A stretch of DNA of 64,000 bases from Corynebacterium sp. GTDB lineage: Bacteria; Actinomycetota; Actinomycetes; Mycobacteriales; Mycobacteriaceae. Numbering within the stretch: position 1 is the first letter of the stretch; each line of letters starts with the position of its first letter. Both the position numbers and the translations under genes were made by a program. The stretch covers positions 10,119-74,118 of the forward strand of contig NZ_JASLIP010000028.1 in assembly GCF_030152825.1 (NCBI RefSeq). Direction: 5' to 3'. Below are positions 36,892 through 46,954 of the stretch, one piece after another. The notes beneath the pieces were generated by a model. That model saw only the letters and a list, made by a program, of their open reading frames with translations. It had not been told where the DNA came from and searched no databases.

Positions 36892-37544
36892 GCTTTAGCA
36901 CCGCCCTTCACTGCGGTCTTGACAACGACGATGCCGCCGTTGATACCCGGAACTGCGCCCTTGATGAGCAGCAGGTTGGAATCGGTATCGACCTTGGCAA
37001 CCTTCAGGTTCTGCATGGTCACGCGGTTGTTGCCCATGCGACCTGCCATGCGCTTGCCCTTGAAGACGCGACCCGGGGTAGCGGCTCCGCCGATACCACC
37101 GACGCGACGGTGCGCTGCCTGGTTACCGTGTGCTGCACCCTGGCCAGCAAAGCCGTGGCGCTTCATGCCGCCGGCGAAGCCGTGACCCTTGGAGGTGCCG
37201 GTGACGTCCACGAAGTCGACCTCGTTGAAGATCTCGACGGTTACGTCCTGGCCAACCTCGTAGCCGGAAGCATCCGCAACACGGATCTCGGCGACGTGGC
37301 GACGAGGGGTAACGCCGGCCTTCTTGAAGTGGCCAGACTCAGGCTTGTTGACCTTACGTGGGTCGATCTCACCGAATGCGATCTGGACGGCCTCGTAGCC
37401 GTCGATGTCCTTGGTGCGCACCTGGGTTACGACACAAGGCCCAGCCTCGACGACGGTGACCGGTACGACGCGGTTCTCGTCATCGAAGATCTGGGTCATG
37501 CCGAGCTTCTTGCCCAGGATGCCCTTGATCTCAATATCACTCAT
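36888..37544 (-). CDS. rplC: 50S ribosomal protein L3
   Basis: 218 residues; [20 protein letters not shown] and [23 protein letters not shown] loop reaching the peptidyl transferase centre. Fifty-one bases after rpsJ. Confidence 0.98.
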   Translation of the reverse strand: MSDIEIKGILGKKLGMTQIFDDENRVVPVTVVEAGPCVVTQVRTKDIDGYEAVQIAFGEIDPRKVNKPESGHFKKAGVTPRRHVAEIRVADASGYEVGQDVTVEIFNEVDFVDVTGTSKGHGFAGGMKRHGFAGQGAAHGNQAAHRRVGGIGGAATPGRVFKGKRMAGRMGNNRVTMQNLKVAKVDTDSNLLLIKGAVPGINGGIVVVKTAVKGGAKA

Positions 37545-37595
37545 AGTTTTGTTCTCCGCTGCCTTTAAGCTGCTGTATTCAGACTCGACTCAGGC

Positions 37596-37901
37596 TTACT
37601 GAATGTTGACGTCGACGCTTGCCGGAAGGTCGATGCGCATGAGGGCATCAACGGTCTTCGGGGTTGGGTCGAGAATGTCGATCAGGCGCTTGTGAGTACG
37701 CATCTCGAAGTGCTCGCGCGAGTCCTTGTACTTGTGCGGCGAACGGATGACGCAGTAAACGTTCTTTTCAGTTGGCAACGGCACCGGGCCGACTACACGG
37801 GCGCCGGTACGAGTGACCGTCTCAACAATCTTCTTGGCAGAAGCGTCGATTGCCTCGTGATCGTAGGCCTTGAGCCTGATGCGGATCTTCTGTCCCGCCA
37901 C
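37596..37901 (-). CDS. rpsJ: 30S ribosomal protein S10 (NusE)
   Basis: 101 residues from GTG 37901, preceded by GAGGA; this gives the canonical [20 protein letters not shown] opening. A longer upstream frame is not S10-like. S10 is a 30S head protein and the NusG-binding antitermination factor NusE. First gene of the S10 operon. Confidence 0.97.
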   Translation of the reverse strand: MAGQKIRIRLKAYDHEAIDASAKKIVETVTRTGARVVGPVPLPTEKNVYCVIRSPHKYKDSREHFEMRTHKRLIDILDPTPKTVDALMRIDLPASVDVNIQ

Positions 37902-38062
37902 GCTTGTCCTCTTCCTCAGCGTGCCCACGTTCTCGACCTGCTGTCGAGCTTGTGAGCGAACACGCTTCTTTTCTTGTCTTAACGCTGTCCGGCCGTGGGG
38001 CCTGGTCCAGACGCCAGTTTGCTCAGTGTCTTCTCTGTTCACTTCGTTGCACCGGTTGGGGT

Positions 38063-38092
38063 GATAAACGATCGCGTTTGCGTTGTTAACAA
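38063..38092 (-). promoter_or_regulatory. Candidate rpsJ (S10 operon) promoter
   Basis: Minus strand TTGTTA (38087-38092) and TTTATC/GTTTAT (38063-38069) at 17-18 bases, with a leader of about 160 bases to rpsJ. The -35 is identical to that predicted for infA. Confidence 0.45.
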
Positions 38093-38375
38093 AGCACACA
38101 CTGTGTGTTGGAAGAGACCCTCCCCGCGTGGGGACTAGTGCTCATGCGCTTAAACACTGCTGGTTACCTGCAGTTTTGGGCGCAGAGGAGGCAAAAGGTT
38201 CTTTCCTTATGCTTACTGCCGCTGTTCATTTACCATGTCCCACTCCGGCACCCGCGGTCGGGCGTGTCGCCGTTCCCGCGCGAAGTACCGCACAGCAGAG
38301 TTATCCCCCACTGTGTTGGTTCATGCTCGCTTCACCATCAGCACCTTCTTGGCTGGGCGTTTGATCCTGATCAGT

Positions 38376-38394
38376 TCCGGTTAGGCTTAATCAA
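38376..38394. promoter_or_regulatory. DtxR-like box in the rpsJ upstream region
   Basis: TCCGGTTAGGCTTAATCAA matches the DtxR consensus in reverse at 13 of 19 positions. No iron gene lies next to it. Confidence 0.3.
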
Positions 38395-38723
38395 GCACGC
38401 ATGGCCTCATGTGCCGTGTCAAAGCAACGTCAAGTATTCAACCACATAGAACGCGTGAGGCCAAATTAATTTTTCTGGCGCCCTTGGCGGCTCGGTGAAC
38501 GGACGCGGCCCAATAGATCTGGTCTCCTCGACATGCCTCACCCTTGGACGGGTTCATTAAGGAAATCCGAAAGCGAAAACGGCTAATACAATAGGCTGAA
38601 AGGCATTCCGCGCACCGGCCGAGATACAACGGCAGCGCCAGAGCCAGCCCGGCAGCGCCAGCACGCGACCACAGGACCCCAAACCGCCCAACCAAGGCGC
38701 CCGACCACCGAGGAGAGGCTTCC

Positions 38724-39179
38724 ATGGCCAACCAGGCCCGCAACACCGGCGGCAACCAGAGCTTCCGCAAGAACCCGGAGTACGTCAAGGCCCGCCGCGC
38801 CATCGTCCGCGAACACCACCCAGACCACGGCGGCTGTAACGAGGCCCTCATCACAGAGCTCAAGAATCTCGACGAGCGCTGGGACCGCAAGACCGCATTC
38901 AGCGCAGCTTTGCGGGAACAGTTCCAGGAGCACCGCCCCTCATTTATCGACCCCAAGGCCGCGGAGCAGGCCATCCAGTTCGCGGAGCGCTACGCGGATC
39001 CCGTCGTCGCCACCGCGGATTACCTCGTCGAGCGCGGGGAGAAGGGCAGCAAGTGGATCAAGGAGAAGGGCCAGGGCCTCTACGAGTCCAAGGTCCCGCC
39101 GAAGGTGAAACAGAAGGTCGAGAAGACCGCCCAGGACGTCCTCAACCGTGCCAGCAAGCGCTTCAACACGGGCAAGTAG
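38724..39179 (+). CDS. Small J-domain-like protein
   Basis: 151 residues, ATG preceded by GAGGAGAGG. The stretch YVKARRAIVREHHPDHGG contains an HPD tripeptide in the setting of the J-domain loop (helix II, HPD, GG), so interaction with an Hsp70 such as DnaK is plausible. The usual J-domain helix I/IV pattern is not clear and there is no Gly/Phe or zinc region. The C-terminal half is a charged helical stretch with several Lys-rich repeats. It is an isolated plus-strand gene between the S10 operon and tuf. Confidence 0.6.
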   Translation: MANQARNTGGNQSFRKNPEYVKARRAIVREHHPDHGGCNEALITELKNLDERWDRKTAFSAALREQFQEHRPSFIDPKAAEQAIQFAERYADPVVATADYLVERGEKGSKWIKEKGQGLYESKVPPKVKQKVEKTAQDVLNRASKRFNTGK

Positions 39180-39312
39180 CTCCTCGCCACCGGCACCGCT
39201 CCGGGCGCCGCACCCCCTACGCGGTCGCATAGCCAGCTCAAGCGCCCCACCCCGGCCGCGTACCCCTCTAAGGCACGCTACCCCGCTAGCTGCACACCCC
39301 CAATAGACCCAA

Positions 39313-39356
39313 GAAACCCCCGGTAGCTCGCTGAGTAGCGAAGCTCCGGGGGTTTA
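39313..39356 (-). terminator. Intrinsic terminator after tuf
   Basis: Minus strand: ACCCCCGGAGCTTCGC, loop, GCGAGCTACCGGGGGT, then TTCTTG. Long stem with one mismatch. Confidence 0.82.
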
Positions 39357-39411
39357 AGCTTTCCGCCCGCCCCTAGGGCTAGCGGCAAGCCAACCGCTTA
39401 AAGAAGCAGTA

Positions 39412-40602
39412 TTACTTGTTGATCTTGGTCACACGACCAGCACCAACGGTGCGGCCACCCTCACGGATAGCGAAGCGCAGGCCCTCGTCCATTGCGACCG
39501 GCTGGATCAGCTTGACGCTCATCTCAACGTTGTCGCCCGGCATGACCATGTCGGTGCCCTCTGGCAGGGTAACGACACCGGTAACGTCGGTGGTACGGAA
39601 GTAGAACTGCGGACGGTAGTTGTCGAAGAACGGGGTGTGACGGCCGCCCTCGTCCTTGGACAGGACGTAGACGGAGCCCTCGAACTCGGTGTGCGGGGTG
39701 TAAGCGCCCGGCTTAGCGATGATCTGGCCGCGCTCGACGTCCTCACGCTTCAGACCACGCAGCAGCAGTGCAGCGTTGTCGCCAGCCTCTGCGGTGTCCA
39801 GCAGCTTGTTGAACATCTCGATGGAGGTGACGGTGGTCTTGGTGGACTTCTCGCGGATGCCCAGGATCTCGACCTCGTCGTTCAGGTTCAGGACGCCACG
39901 TTCAACACGGCCGGTAACGACGGTGCCGCGGCCGGTAATGGTGAAGATGTCCTCAACCGGCATCAGGAACGGCTTATCGGTCTCGCGCTCCGGGTCCGGG
40001 ATGGACTCGTCGCAAGCCTTCATCAGCTCGAGGACGGAGTCGACCCACTTCTGCTCGCCCTCCAGGGCGCCCAGTGCGGAGATCGGGACGACCGGAGCCT
40101 CCTCGTCGTAGTCCTGCTCAGCCAGAAGCTCGCGGACCTCCATCTCGACGAGCTCGAGGAGCTCCTCATCGTCAACCATGTCGCACTTGTTCAGTGCAAC
40201 GAGGATGTACGGAACGCCAACCTGGCGAGCCAGCAGAACGTGCTCACGGGTCTGCGGCATCGGGCCATCGGTTGCAGCAACAACCAGGATGGCGCCGTCC
40301 ATCTGAGCAGCACCGGTGATCATGTTCTTGATGTAGTCAGCGTGGCCCGGGGCATCGACGTGTGCGTAGTGACGCTTCTCAGTCTCGTACTCGACGTGAG
40401 AAATGTTAATCGTGATGCCGCGCTCCTTCTCCTCCGGCGCCTTATCGATGGCGTCGTAGGCGAAGGCCTGGTTCTGCTCTGGGTAGGTGTCGTGCAGAAC
40501 CTTGGTGATCGCAGCAGTCGTGGTGGTCTTACCGTGGTCAACGTGACCGATGGTACCGATGTTTACGTGCGGCTTTGTGCGCTCGAACTTTGCCTTCGCC
40601 AC
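39412..40602 (-). CDS. tuf: Elongation factor Tu
   Basis: 396 residues. G1 is [12 protein letters not shown]3 DAPGHADY and G4 NKCDMVDD. It delivers aminoacyl-tRNA to the ribosome. Only one tuf copy is seen here. Separated from fusA by 430 bases with its own promoter signal, so it can be expressed alone. Confidence 0.99.
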   Translation of the reverse strand: MAKAKFERTKPHVNIGTIGHVDHGKTTTTAAITKVLHDTYPEQNQAFAYDAIDKAPEEKERGITINISHVEYETEKRHYAHVDAPGHADYIKNMITGAAQMDGAILVVAATDGPMPQTREHVLLARQVGVPYILVALNKCDMVDDEELLELVEMEVRELLAEQDYDEEAPVVPISALGALEGEQKWVDSVLELMKACDESIPDPERETDKPFLMPVEDIFTITGRGTVVTGRVERGVLNLNDEVEILGIREKSTKTTVTSIEMFNKLLDTAEAGDNAALLLRGLKREDVERGQIIAKPGAYTPHTEFEGSVYVLSKDEGGRHTPFFDNYRPQFYFRTTDVTGVVTLPEGTDMVMPGDNVEMSVKLIQPVAMDEGLRFAIREGGRTVGAGRVTKINK

Positions 40603-41032
40603 TTAGTGTCCTCCTGGACTTCTCGGTGGCTACGACTCTCGCAGCCACATTGATTTACTTCTCCGGTTCACCATTTTACCTCTTAAAGGCAGGTAGCTGA
40701 CAAACCGAAATTTATTATGCCGATTACAAACTGTCCTGAAACCAGCAACCAGACTCGCTGGCGCTTAATCTCAGCCACCCTGAAGAACTCTTAAGGCTCT
40801 CCAAGTGGGTAACGGCCAGCACACCGCATCATACTCAACTGTGAAGTACTTTAAAAACTTCGATGGTGCGACGTGCAAGCCCCTACCCCACCCCGCAGGT
40901 GCGGGGTTGGTGTTTGCCCAGGTTTCGCGCGGCTCCACTGGTGTGGACCGCCACCCGGGCGGGCTTAAAGGTGCAGAACCTCTCCGCTGGGAGACTAGCT
41001 AGCAATACCAGCTAGCCCACCCGCTTCGGGAC
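40603..41032 (-). other. 430-bp gap between fusA and tuf
   Basis: Holds a minus-strand CATAAT -10 (40714-40719), a second TATGAT near 40833-40838, and GC-rich hairpins downstream of fusA (ACCCCGCA/TGCGGGGT at 40895-40915) without a T-run. No gene is seen. Confidence 0.5.
40714..40719 (-). promoter_or_regulatory. Candidate -10 of the tuf promoter
   Basis: Minus strand GGCATAATAAATTTC, about 112 bases before the tuf start. No strong -35. Confidence 0.45.
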
Positions 41033-43141
41033 CTACTTGCCGGTGCGCTCGGCGATGATCTCCTCAGCCACGTTCTGAGGAACCTCAGCGTAGGAGTCGA
41101 AGATCATGGAGTAGTTAGCGCGGCCCTGGGTCTTGGAACGCAGGTCGCCAACGTAGCCGAACATCTGGGACAGTGGGACGCGGGCCTTAACAACCTTCGC
41201 GCCGGAGCGGTCCTCCATGGAGGACACGGAGCCACGGCGGGAGTTGACGTCACCGATGACCTCACCCATGTACTCCTCAGGGGTGATGATCTCAACGGCC
41301 ATCATCGGCTCCAGCAGAACCGGCTTAGCCTTCGCCACGGCCTCCTTGAGAGCCATGGAACCAGCCAGCTTGAAGGCCATCTCGGAGGAGTCAACCTCGT
41401 GGTAAGCGCCGTCCAGCAGGGTGGCCTTGATGTTCACCAGCGGGAAGCCAGCGAGGTAGCCGTACTGCATGGCGTCCTGGATACCCTGGTCGACCGACGG
41501 GATGTACTCCTTCGGAATACGGCCACCGGTGACCTCGTCGATGAACTCGTAGGTCTCCTCGGAGCCCTCCTCCGGCTCCAGCGGCTCGAGAGCGATGATG
41601 ACGCGAGCGAACTGACCGGAACCACCGGTCTGCTTTTTGTGCGTGTACTCGAGCTTCTCGACCGGCTTCTTGATGGTCTCGCGGTAAGCAACCTGCGGTG
41701 CACCAACGTTTGCCTCGACCTTGAACTCGCGCTTCATGCGGTCCACCAGGACGTCGAGGTGCAGCTCGCCCATACCGCCGATGACGGTCTGGCCGGTCTC
41801 CTCGTCCAGCTTCACGGTGAAGGTCGGGTCCTCTTCCGCCAGCTTCTGGATAGCGGTACCCAGCTTCTCCTGGTCAGACTTGGTCTTCGGCTCGATGGCC
41901 ACCTCGATGACCGGGTCCGGGAAGTCCATGTCCTCGAGGACGACCGGGTTAGCGGAATCGGACAGGGTGTCACCGGTTGCGGTGTCCTTCAGGCCGATGA
42001 AGGCGTAGATGTGACCAGCGGATGCACGGTCAACCGGCTGCTCCTTGTTGGAGTGCATCTGGAACAGCTTGCCGACGCGCTCCGGCTTGTTCTTGGTGGA
42101 GTTGACGATCTTGTCGCCGGTCTCCACGGAGCCGGAGTAGACGCGGACGTAGGTCAGCTTGCCGAAGAACGGGTGAACAGCGACCTTGAACGCCAGAGCG
42201 GAGAACGGCTCGTCGCGGGACGGCTTGCGGTTGCGCTCAACCTCGCGGTCCTTCGGGTCGAAGCCCTTGATCGAGCCGACGTCCATCGGGTTCGGCAGGT
42301 AGTCGATGATGGCGTCCAGGATCGGCTGGATGCCCTTGTTCTTGTAGGCAGTACCACAGAAGACCGGGTATGCCTCGCCGTTGATGGTCAGCTGACGGAT
42401 CTGCTTCTTGATCTCGTCGACGGTGATCTCCTCACCGGCGAAGTAGCGCTCCATGAGCTCTTCGTCGGACTCCGCGACAGCCTCGATCAGCTTCTCGCGG
42501 TACTCCTCGGCCTTCTCCTGCAGGTCGGCCGGGATCTCCTCGATGGTCGGCTCGGTGCCAGCGGCGACGACGCCTGGCCACATCAGGGCCTTCATCTGCA
42601 GCAGGTCGACAACACCCTCGAAGTTGTCCTCAGCGCCGATCGGCAGCTCCATGACCAGCGGCTTTGCGCCGAGACGGTCGATGATGGTCTGCACGGTGTG
42701 GTAGAAGTCCGCACCCAGCTTGTCCATCTTGTTGACGAAGCAGATGCGCGGGACGTCGTACTTATCAGCCTGGCGCCAGACCTGCTCAGACTGCGGCTCA
42801 ACGCCTTCCTTCGCGTCGAAGACAGCGACAGCGCCGTCCAGGACACGCAGGGAACGCTCGACCTCAACGGTGAAGTCGACGTGACCCGGGGTATCGATCA
42901 GGTTGATCTGGTTGTCGTTCCAGAAGCAGGTCGTCGCGGCGGACGTAATCGTGATGCCGCGCTCCTTCTCCTGCTCCATCCAGTCCATGGTAGATGCACC
43001 GTCGTGGGTCTCGCCCACCTTACGGTTGATACCCGTGTAGAAGAGGATGCGTTCGGTGGTGGTGGTCTTACCGGCATCGATGTGGGCCATGATGCCGATG
43101 TTGCGGACCTTCTTCAGGTCGGTCAGTGCTTCGAGTGCCAC
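41033..43141 (-). CDS. fusA: Elongation factor G
   Basis: 702 residues. The P-loop is [14 protein letters not shown], with [20 protein letters not shown] and [10 protein letters not shown] as G3 and G4. Domains II-V follow, including [14 protein letters not shown] and [14 protein letters not shown]. It catalyses ribosomal translocation. A 198-base gap with hairpins separates it from rpsG. Confidence 0.99.
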   Translation of the reverse strand: MALEALTDLKKVRNIGIMAHIDAGKTTTTERILFYTGINRKVGETHDGASTMDWMEQEKERGITITSAATTCFWNDNQINLIDTPGHVDFTVEVERSLRVLDGAVAVFDAKEGVEPQSEQVWRQADKYDVPRICFVNKMDKLGADFYHTVQTIIDRLGAKPLVMELPIGAEDNFEGVVDLLQMKALMWPGVVAAGTEPTIEEIPADLQEKAEEYREKLIEAVAESDEELMERYFAGEEITVDEIKKQIRQLTINGEAYPVFCGTAYKNKGIQPILDAIIDYLPNPMDVGSIKGFDPKDREVERNRKPSRDEPFSALAFKVAVHPFFGKLTYVRVYSGSVETGDKIVNSTKNKPERVGKLFQMHSNKEQPVDRASAGHIYAFIGLKDTATGDTLSDSANPVVLEDMDFPDPVIEVAIEPKTKSDQEKLGTAIQKLAEEDPTFTVKLDEETGQTVIGGMGELHLDVLVDRMKREFKVEANVGAPQVAYRETIKKPVEKLEYTHKKQTGGSGQFARVIIALEPLEPEEGSEETYEFIDEVTGGRIPKEYIPSVDQGIQDAMQYGYLAGFPLVNIKATLLDGAYHEVDSSEMAFKLAGSMALKEAVAKAKPVLLEPMMAVEIITPEEYMGEVIGDVNSRRGSVSSMEDRSGAKVVKARVPLSQMFGYVGDLRSKTQGRANYSMIFDSYAEVPQNVAEEIIAERTGK

Positions 43142-43339
43142 TGGTTATAAACTCCGCTCAATCGTTGTCGAGCGGCCCGGACCTTAAGGTTGTTGGTCGC
43201 ATAAGGCCTAGCGAGCCGCATTGGTCTGTTCAGGTTCTATTTTGCCATTTTTATGGCCGTCTGGAGTAGGGGGAATTTTCCCTCCCCCACTACTCCCGCC
43301 TGGGCTGGCCGCAGCGACCGCGGCCAGCCGGTCAAGCGA

Positions 43340-43810
43340 CTACCAGCGGTAGTGAGCGAAGGCGCGGTTGGCCTCAGCCATCTTGTGGATGTCCTCGCGA
43401 CGCTTCACAGAAGCGCCCAGACCGTTGGAGGCATCGAGGATCTCGTTGGCGAGACGCTCAACCATGGAGTTCTCGCGACGCTGGCGGCTGAAGGTGACGA
43501 GCCAACGCAGTGCCAGGGTGGTGGAGCGACCCGGACGGACGTCGACCGGAACCTGGTAGGTCGCGCCACCGACGCGGCGGGAGCGAACTTCGAGGGCCGG
43601 CTTGACGTTGTCGAGAGCCTTCTTCAGGGTCAGGACCGGGTCGGTGCCGGTCTTCTCGCGGCACTGCTCGAGCGCACCGTAGACGATGCGCTCAGCGGTG
43701 GACTTCTTGCCGTCGATCAGGATCTTGTTGACCAGCTGAGAGACGAGGACGTCGCCGTACACCGGGTCCTTGACGAGTGGGCGCTGTGCTACTGGACCTT
43801 TACGTGGCAT
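43340..43810 (-). CDS. rpsG: 30S ribosomal protein S7
   Basis: 156 residues, [20 protein letters not shown], with [20 protein letters not shown]. It binds the 3' domain of 16S rRNA. Three bases after rpsL. Confidence 0.98.
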   Translation of the reverse strand: MPRKGPVAQRPLVKDPVYGDVLVSQLVNKILIDGKKSTAERIVYGALEQCREKTGTDPVLTLKKALDNVKPALEVRSRRVGGATYQVPVDVRPGRSTTLALRWLVTFSRQRRENSMVERLANEILDASNGLGASVKRREDIHKMAEANRAFAHYRW

Positions 43811-43813
43811 GGC

Positions 43814-44185
43814 TTACTTCTCCTTCTTGACGCCGTAGCGGGAACGTGCCTGCTTACGGTCCTTGACACCCTGGGTATCCAGAGCGCCACGGACGATCTT
43901 GTAGCGAACACCCGGGAGGTCCTTCACACGACCACCGCGGACGAGCACCATGGAGTGCTCCTGGAGGTTGTGACCCTCACCCGGGATGTATGCGGAGACC
44001 TCAATGCCGGAGGTCAGGCGGACACGGGCGACCTTACGCAGAGCCGAGTTCGGCTTCTTCGGGGTGGTGGTGTACACGCGGGTGCACACGCCACGACGCT
44101 GCGGGGAGCCCTTCAGGCCGGCGGTCGCAACCTTGCCCGGCTTATCGTGGCGACCCTTGCGGATCAGCTGCTGAATAGTTGGCAT
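43814..44185 (-). CDS. rpsL: 30S ribosomal protein S12
   Basis: 123 residues from the ATG at 44185 ([20 protein letters not shown]). An in-frame 25-codon extension lacks homology. [20 protein letters not shown] and [20 protein letters not shown] show the usual Lys residues at the streptomycin-resistance positions, so it looks wild type. Head of the str operon. Confidence 0.98.
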   Translation of the reverse strand: MPTIQQLIRKGRHDKPGKVATAGLKGSPQRRGVCTRVYTTTPKKPNSALRKVARVRLTSGIEVSAYIPGEGHNLQEHSMVLVRGGRVKDLPGVRYKIVRGALDTQGVKDRKQARSRYGVKKEK

Positions 44186-44600
44186 AGATAGACTTTCTTC
44201 TTTGGGTTTTAAACTTGCAGAAGCCTCGGTATGTCGTGAACCCCCTGGTGGGGCACCCACTTGCCGTTCGGGGCGCCAAAAACACCCTTGAACAGCAAAA
44301 AATGGGGGCTCTTTCCGGGGCCACTACCGTTTTGTATCACTCCGCGCACTCGGCGCGAAGATCCCTGTATTAAGCACCCTCTGCCGTTTCCCGTTCGGTA
44401 CGCGCCATCGGAGCAATACAATCTACGCCGGTCAGAATACCGCAGTGGTCACTGGAAACCAAATGCGCCCGGAGGGGCTTTCGGGAGTGACTCCAGGCGC
44501 AGGTGCCGGCAGGCGGCTGCGGGGCCCTGGCTAGCACGAACATTCGGTACGCAGCCTCACATCCCCGCCGCGTTGCCGCCTTGCCTCCCCCAACCGCGAG
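44186..44600 (-). other. 415-bp gap upstream of rpsL
   Basis: Several AT-rich hexamers on the minus strand (TAATAC near 44370, ATACAAA near 44335) may be -10 elements of the str operon. The side next to the acyltransferase is GC-rich and has no T-run terminator. No gene is supported. Confidence 0.45.
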
Positions 44601-46466
44601 CTAGTTGCTGCAGCTCTGTGGAATGTCTTTCTTTCCGCTCTTCCACTGCTTGAGCGCGTTTTCCACCGCACCGGCGTAGAGCTTCGCGCCCTTTTCGCCT
44701 GGGTGGATGCCGTCGACGAAGTCGTCGTTCTCCGCCGCTGCCTCGCACCAGTTCGCGAGGTAGACGTTCGGGGTCTTCTTCGCTTCGGCGATGAGCTCGT
44801 CGTTGGCGTGCGCCATCCAGTCGCGGTCGCCGTAGGGCATCACGTAGATAATGACGCGGTCCTTGCCCACGGCCTCCCGGATCTTCTTCAGCATCTCCGG
44901 GTCCCCTGCACCGTCGGAGGGACCGTTGGTCCCCAGACCAAGGACGACGAACTCGCGCAGCGTTCCGGCATCCGCCATCTGCTGCAGGATCGGCAGTGCT
45001 GCGATGTAGTGCCTGCTCTGTGCCGCGTCCACGGTCGCGCCCGGGAACTTCTCCTGCAGCGCGTCCACGGAGGCCAGCATCACGGAGTCACCGACCATGC
45101 TGATTTTCTTGCCGGAGGGCATCTTGCGATCTTCGACCGGGATCTTAATGCCGTCCTTCGGGACGGGCGGGGTGGTCTTCGCCGCTTCCTCGTTTTCCTT
45201 CTGCAGGCGTTCGGACTTTTCCTTCAGGTCCGTTTCCAGGCTTGACTCCGAAGGCGCGGTGGCCAGCCCGCAGGCGGTCAGCGCCCCCACGAGGACGAAG
45301 GCGAATCCGACACTCAGTTTGCGCATCACCCCACCACTAAACCAGCCCTTGATCGTCTTGCGGTAACCGTGACGTCGGAACGGCGTTTCGATGTGATTGA
45401 AGCTCCACTCGGAGATCACGGCTGTAAGCACCACGGCCACGATGCCGATGAGCCACTCGGGAGCCTTGGGCGCCAGCACCGGCAGGATCATCACGATCGG
45501 CCAGTGCCATAGGTAGATGGAGAAGGAGCGGTGCCCCAGCCAGCGGAGCACGCGGATATTCATCCACTCGTCGATCGCGTTATCGCCGCGCGCCAGCCCC
45601 ATCACGACCAGGGAGGTCAGCAGGCTGGCGATGACCAGCCCGCCACGGTAGGTGAAAGCGCTTTCCGCGTGCACCGTCATCATCATCGCCACGAGCCCCA
45701 CGAAGGCCAGCGCGGGGATCCAGTCCGCGAGCAGCTGGTGCTTAAACCAGTTGAGCCGGCGCGGGTGCGAATCCGCGACCCGGGAACGCACCGGAGAGGT
45801 CAGCAGGAGTGCGACGAGCGAGCCCAACAGCAGGCCGAAAGCGTGAGTATCCGTGCCGTAGTAGACCCGCGACGGGTCCTGCTGCGGGTCGAAAATCACC
45901 GCCATCGCGACCATGGAGGCGATGGCCAGCACCGCCGTCAACGCCGCCATGCGTGGCCGGAATCGGGCGGCATTGCGCCGAACGGCGAGCAACACCAACC
46001 AGACCAGAATTGGCCAGATCAGGTAGTACTGCTCCTCGATCGCCAGCGACCAATAGTGCGCCGTTACCTGGATGTCCGACTTCGCGAAATAGGACTCAGA
46101 GTTCGCGATCTGCACCCAGTTATTAACGAAGAACGCGGTACCGAAGAACTGGGTGCGCAGCTTCACCGCAAGATCGCCGCCGATCGTCCCCACCACGGCC
46201 GTCGTCATGATGAGGACGAACAGGGCCAACGGGGCGATGCGCCGTAGGCGCCGCTTCCAGAACACCCGGAAGCTCACGCCCTGGGTGAGTGCGACCTCGC
46301 GCAGCAGAATCGACGTGATGAGGAAGCCGGAGAGCACGAAGAAGACGTCCACGCCCATGAACCCGCCGGGCAGGATGTCGCCGAAGAAGTGGTACAGCAC
46401 AACGGCTGCCACCGCGACCCCTCGCAGCCCATCGAGGCCTGCGATCTGACGAATACGGACGTGCAC
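44601..46466 (-). CDS. OatA-like membrane acyltransferase with C-terminal SGNH domain
   Basis: 621 residues from GTG 46466, seven bases after GGAGGG. Residues 1-370 are acyltransferase-3: RQIAGLDGLRGVAVAAVVLY (catalytic-type His in YHFFGD), GVDVFFVLSGFLITSILL, and about ten membrane helices. After a Glu/Lys-rich linker, the SGNH domain shows MVGDSVMLASV (Ser), GLGTNGPSDG (Asn) and FVDGIHPGEKG (Asp-x-x-His). This architecture O-acylates cell-envelope polymers, as OatA does with muramic acid. Single gene, no obvious operon partner. Confidence 0.88.
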   Translation of the reverse strand: MHVRIRQIAGLDGLRGVAVAAVVLYHFFGDILPGGFMGVDVFFVLSGFLITSILLREVALTQGVSFRVFWKRRLRRIAPLALFVLIMTTAVVGTIGGDLAVKLRTQFFGTAFFVNNWVQIANSESYFAKSDIQVTAHYWSLAIEEQYYLIWPILVWLVLLAVRRNAARFRPRMAALTAVLAIASMVAMAVIFDPQQDPSRVYYGTDTHAFGLLLGSLVALLLTSPVRSRVADSHPRRLNWFKHQLLADWIPALAFVGLVAMMMTVHAESAFTYRGGLVIASLLTSLVVMGLARGDNAIDEWMNIRVLRWLGHRSFSIYLWHWPIVMILPVLAPKAPEWLIGIVAVVLTAVISEWSFNHIETPFRRHGYRKTIKGWFSGGVMRKLSVGFAFVLVGALTACGLATAPSESSLETDLKEKSERLQKENEEAAKTTPPVPKDGIKIPVEDRKMPSGKKISMVGDSVMLASVDALQEKFPGATVDAAQSRHYIAALPILQQMADAGTLREFVVLGLGTNGPSDGAGDPEMLKKIREAVGKDRVIIYVMPYGDRDWMAHANDELIAEAKKTPNVYLANWCEAAAENDDFVDGIHPGEKGAKLYAGAVENALKQWKSGKKDIPQSCSN

Positions 46467-46616
46467 TTCTACTCCCTCCGGCTCGAATTGCCACCAAGTG
46501 AGATTAGCACCACAGGCGGACAACATTGCAGCCGAAGAGAGGGCTTTATGGCCATGTTCAGTTAACGGCCAGCTCGCCGTCCCGTCACGGACAGCCGAGC
46601 GGCGTGCGGCGGGTTT

Positions 46617-46814
46617 TTAGCGGCGCTTCTTGCTGAAGGTCTTGGTGAAATTCAGGCCCGGGATGCCGGTCTGAATGCGGATCATCTGCTGCCCATTGGC
46701 CTTCTGGGTGATGCGGGCCGGCCCCAGCTTGTAGGAGCCGCCCACCCCGCCGCTGGAGACGTTGATGCGGCCGTTGCGGCCGACCTTCTTGGACTCACGA
46801 AAAAAGATTCCCAT
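46617..46814 (-). CDS. DUF4236 small protein
   Basis: 65 residues, MGIFFRESKKVGRNGRINVS, then SSGGVGGSYKLGPARIT and PGLNFTKTFSKKRR. The R-x-S-K-K, Ser/Gly-rich and GLxxTKTF elements match DUF4236, of unknown role. A short basic gene on its own between the acyltransferase and a divergent gene. Confidence 0.75.
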   Translation of the reverse strand: MGIFFRESKKVGRNGRINVSSGGVGGSYKLGPARITQKANGQQMIRIQTGIPGLNFTKTFSKKRR

Positions 46815-46954
46815 GGGCTCAGAGTCTAGCGGGTAAGCAGACGGGATCTCTTTCCTGTCTCGTTGTGCCGGTTGTGGCCTCGCCCGGTTGTGTTATCGAC
46901 CACGTATCGGTCTGCCCAACACTGCTGATGCTGAGCTGCACTATCCTCTTAGCC

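Larger units (their letters stand above)
37902..38723. other. 822-bp intergenic region upstream of rpsJ and of the J-domain-like gene
   Basis: Holds a candidate rpsJ promoter (38063-38092), a CACACAGTGTGTG partial palindrome near 38093-38109, a DtxR-like box at 38376-38394, and a TACAAT (38587-38592) that may be the -10 of the plus-strand gene. AT content is higher than in the neighbouring genes. Short frames on both strands look non-coding. Confidence 0.5.

Noticed and set aside
38105..38449. 114-codon plus-strand frame upstream of the J-domain-like gene
   Set aside because: No ribosome binding site, irregular composition and no recognisable domain; it looks like non-coding sequence.
43901..44185. 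Streptomycin-resistance changes in S12
   Set aside because: The relevant Lys residues are unchanged.
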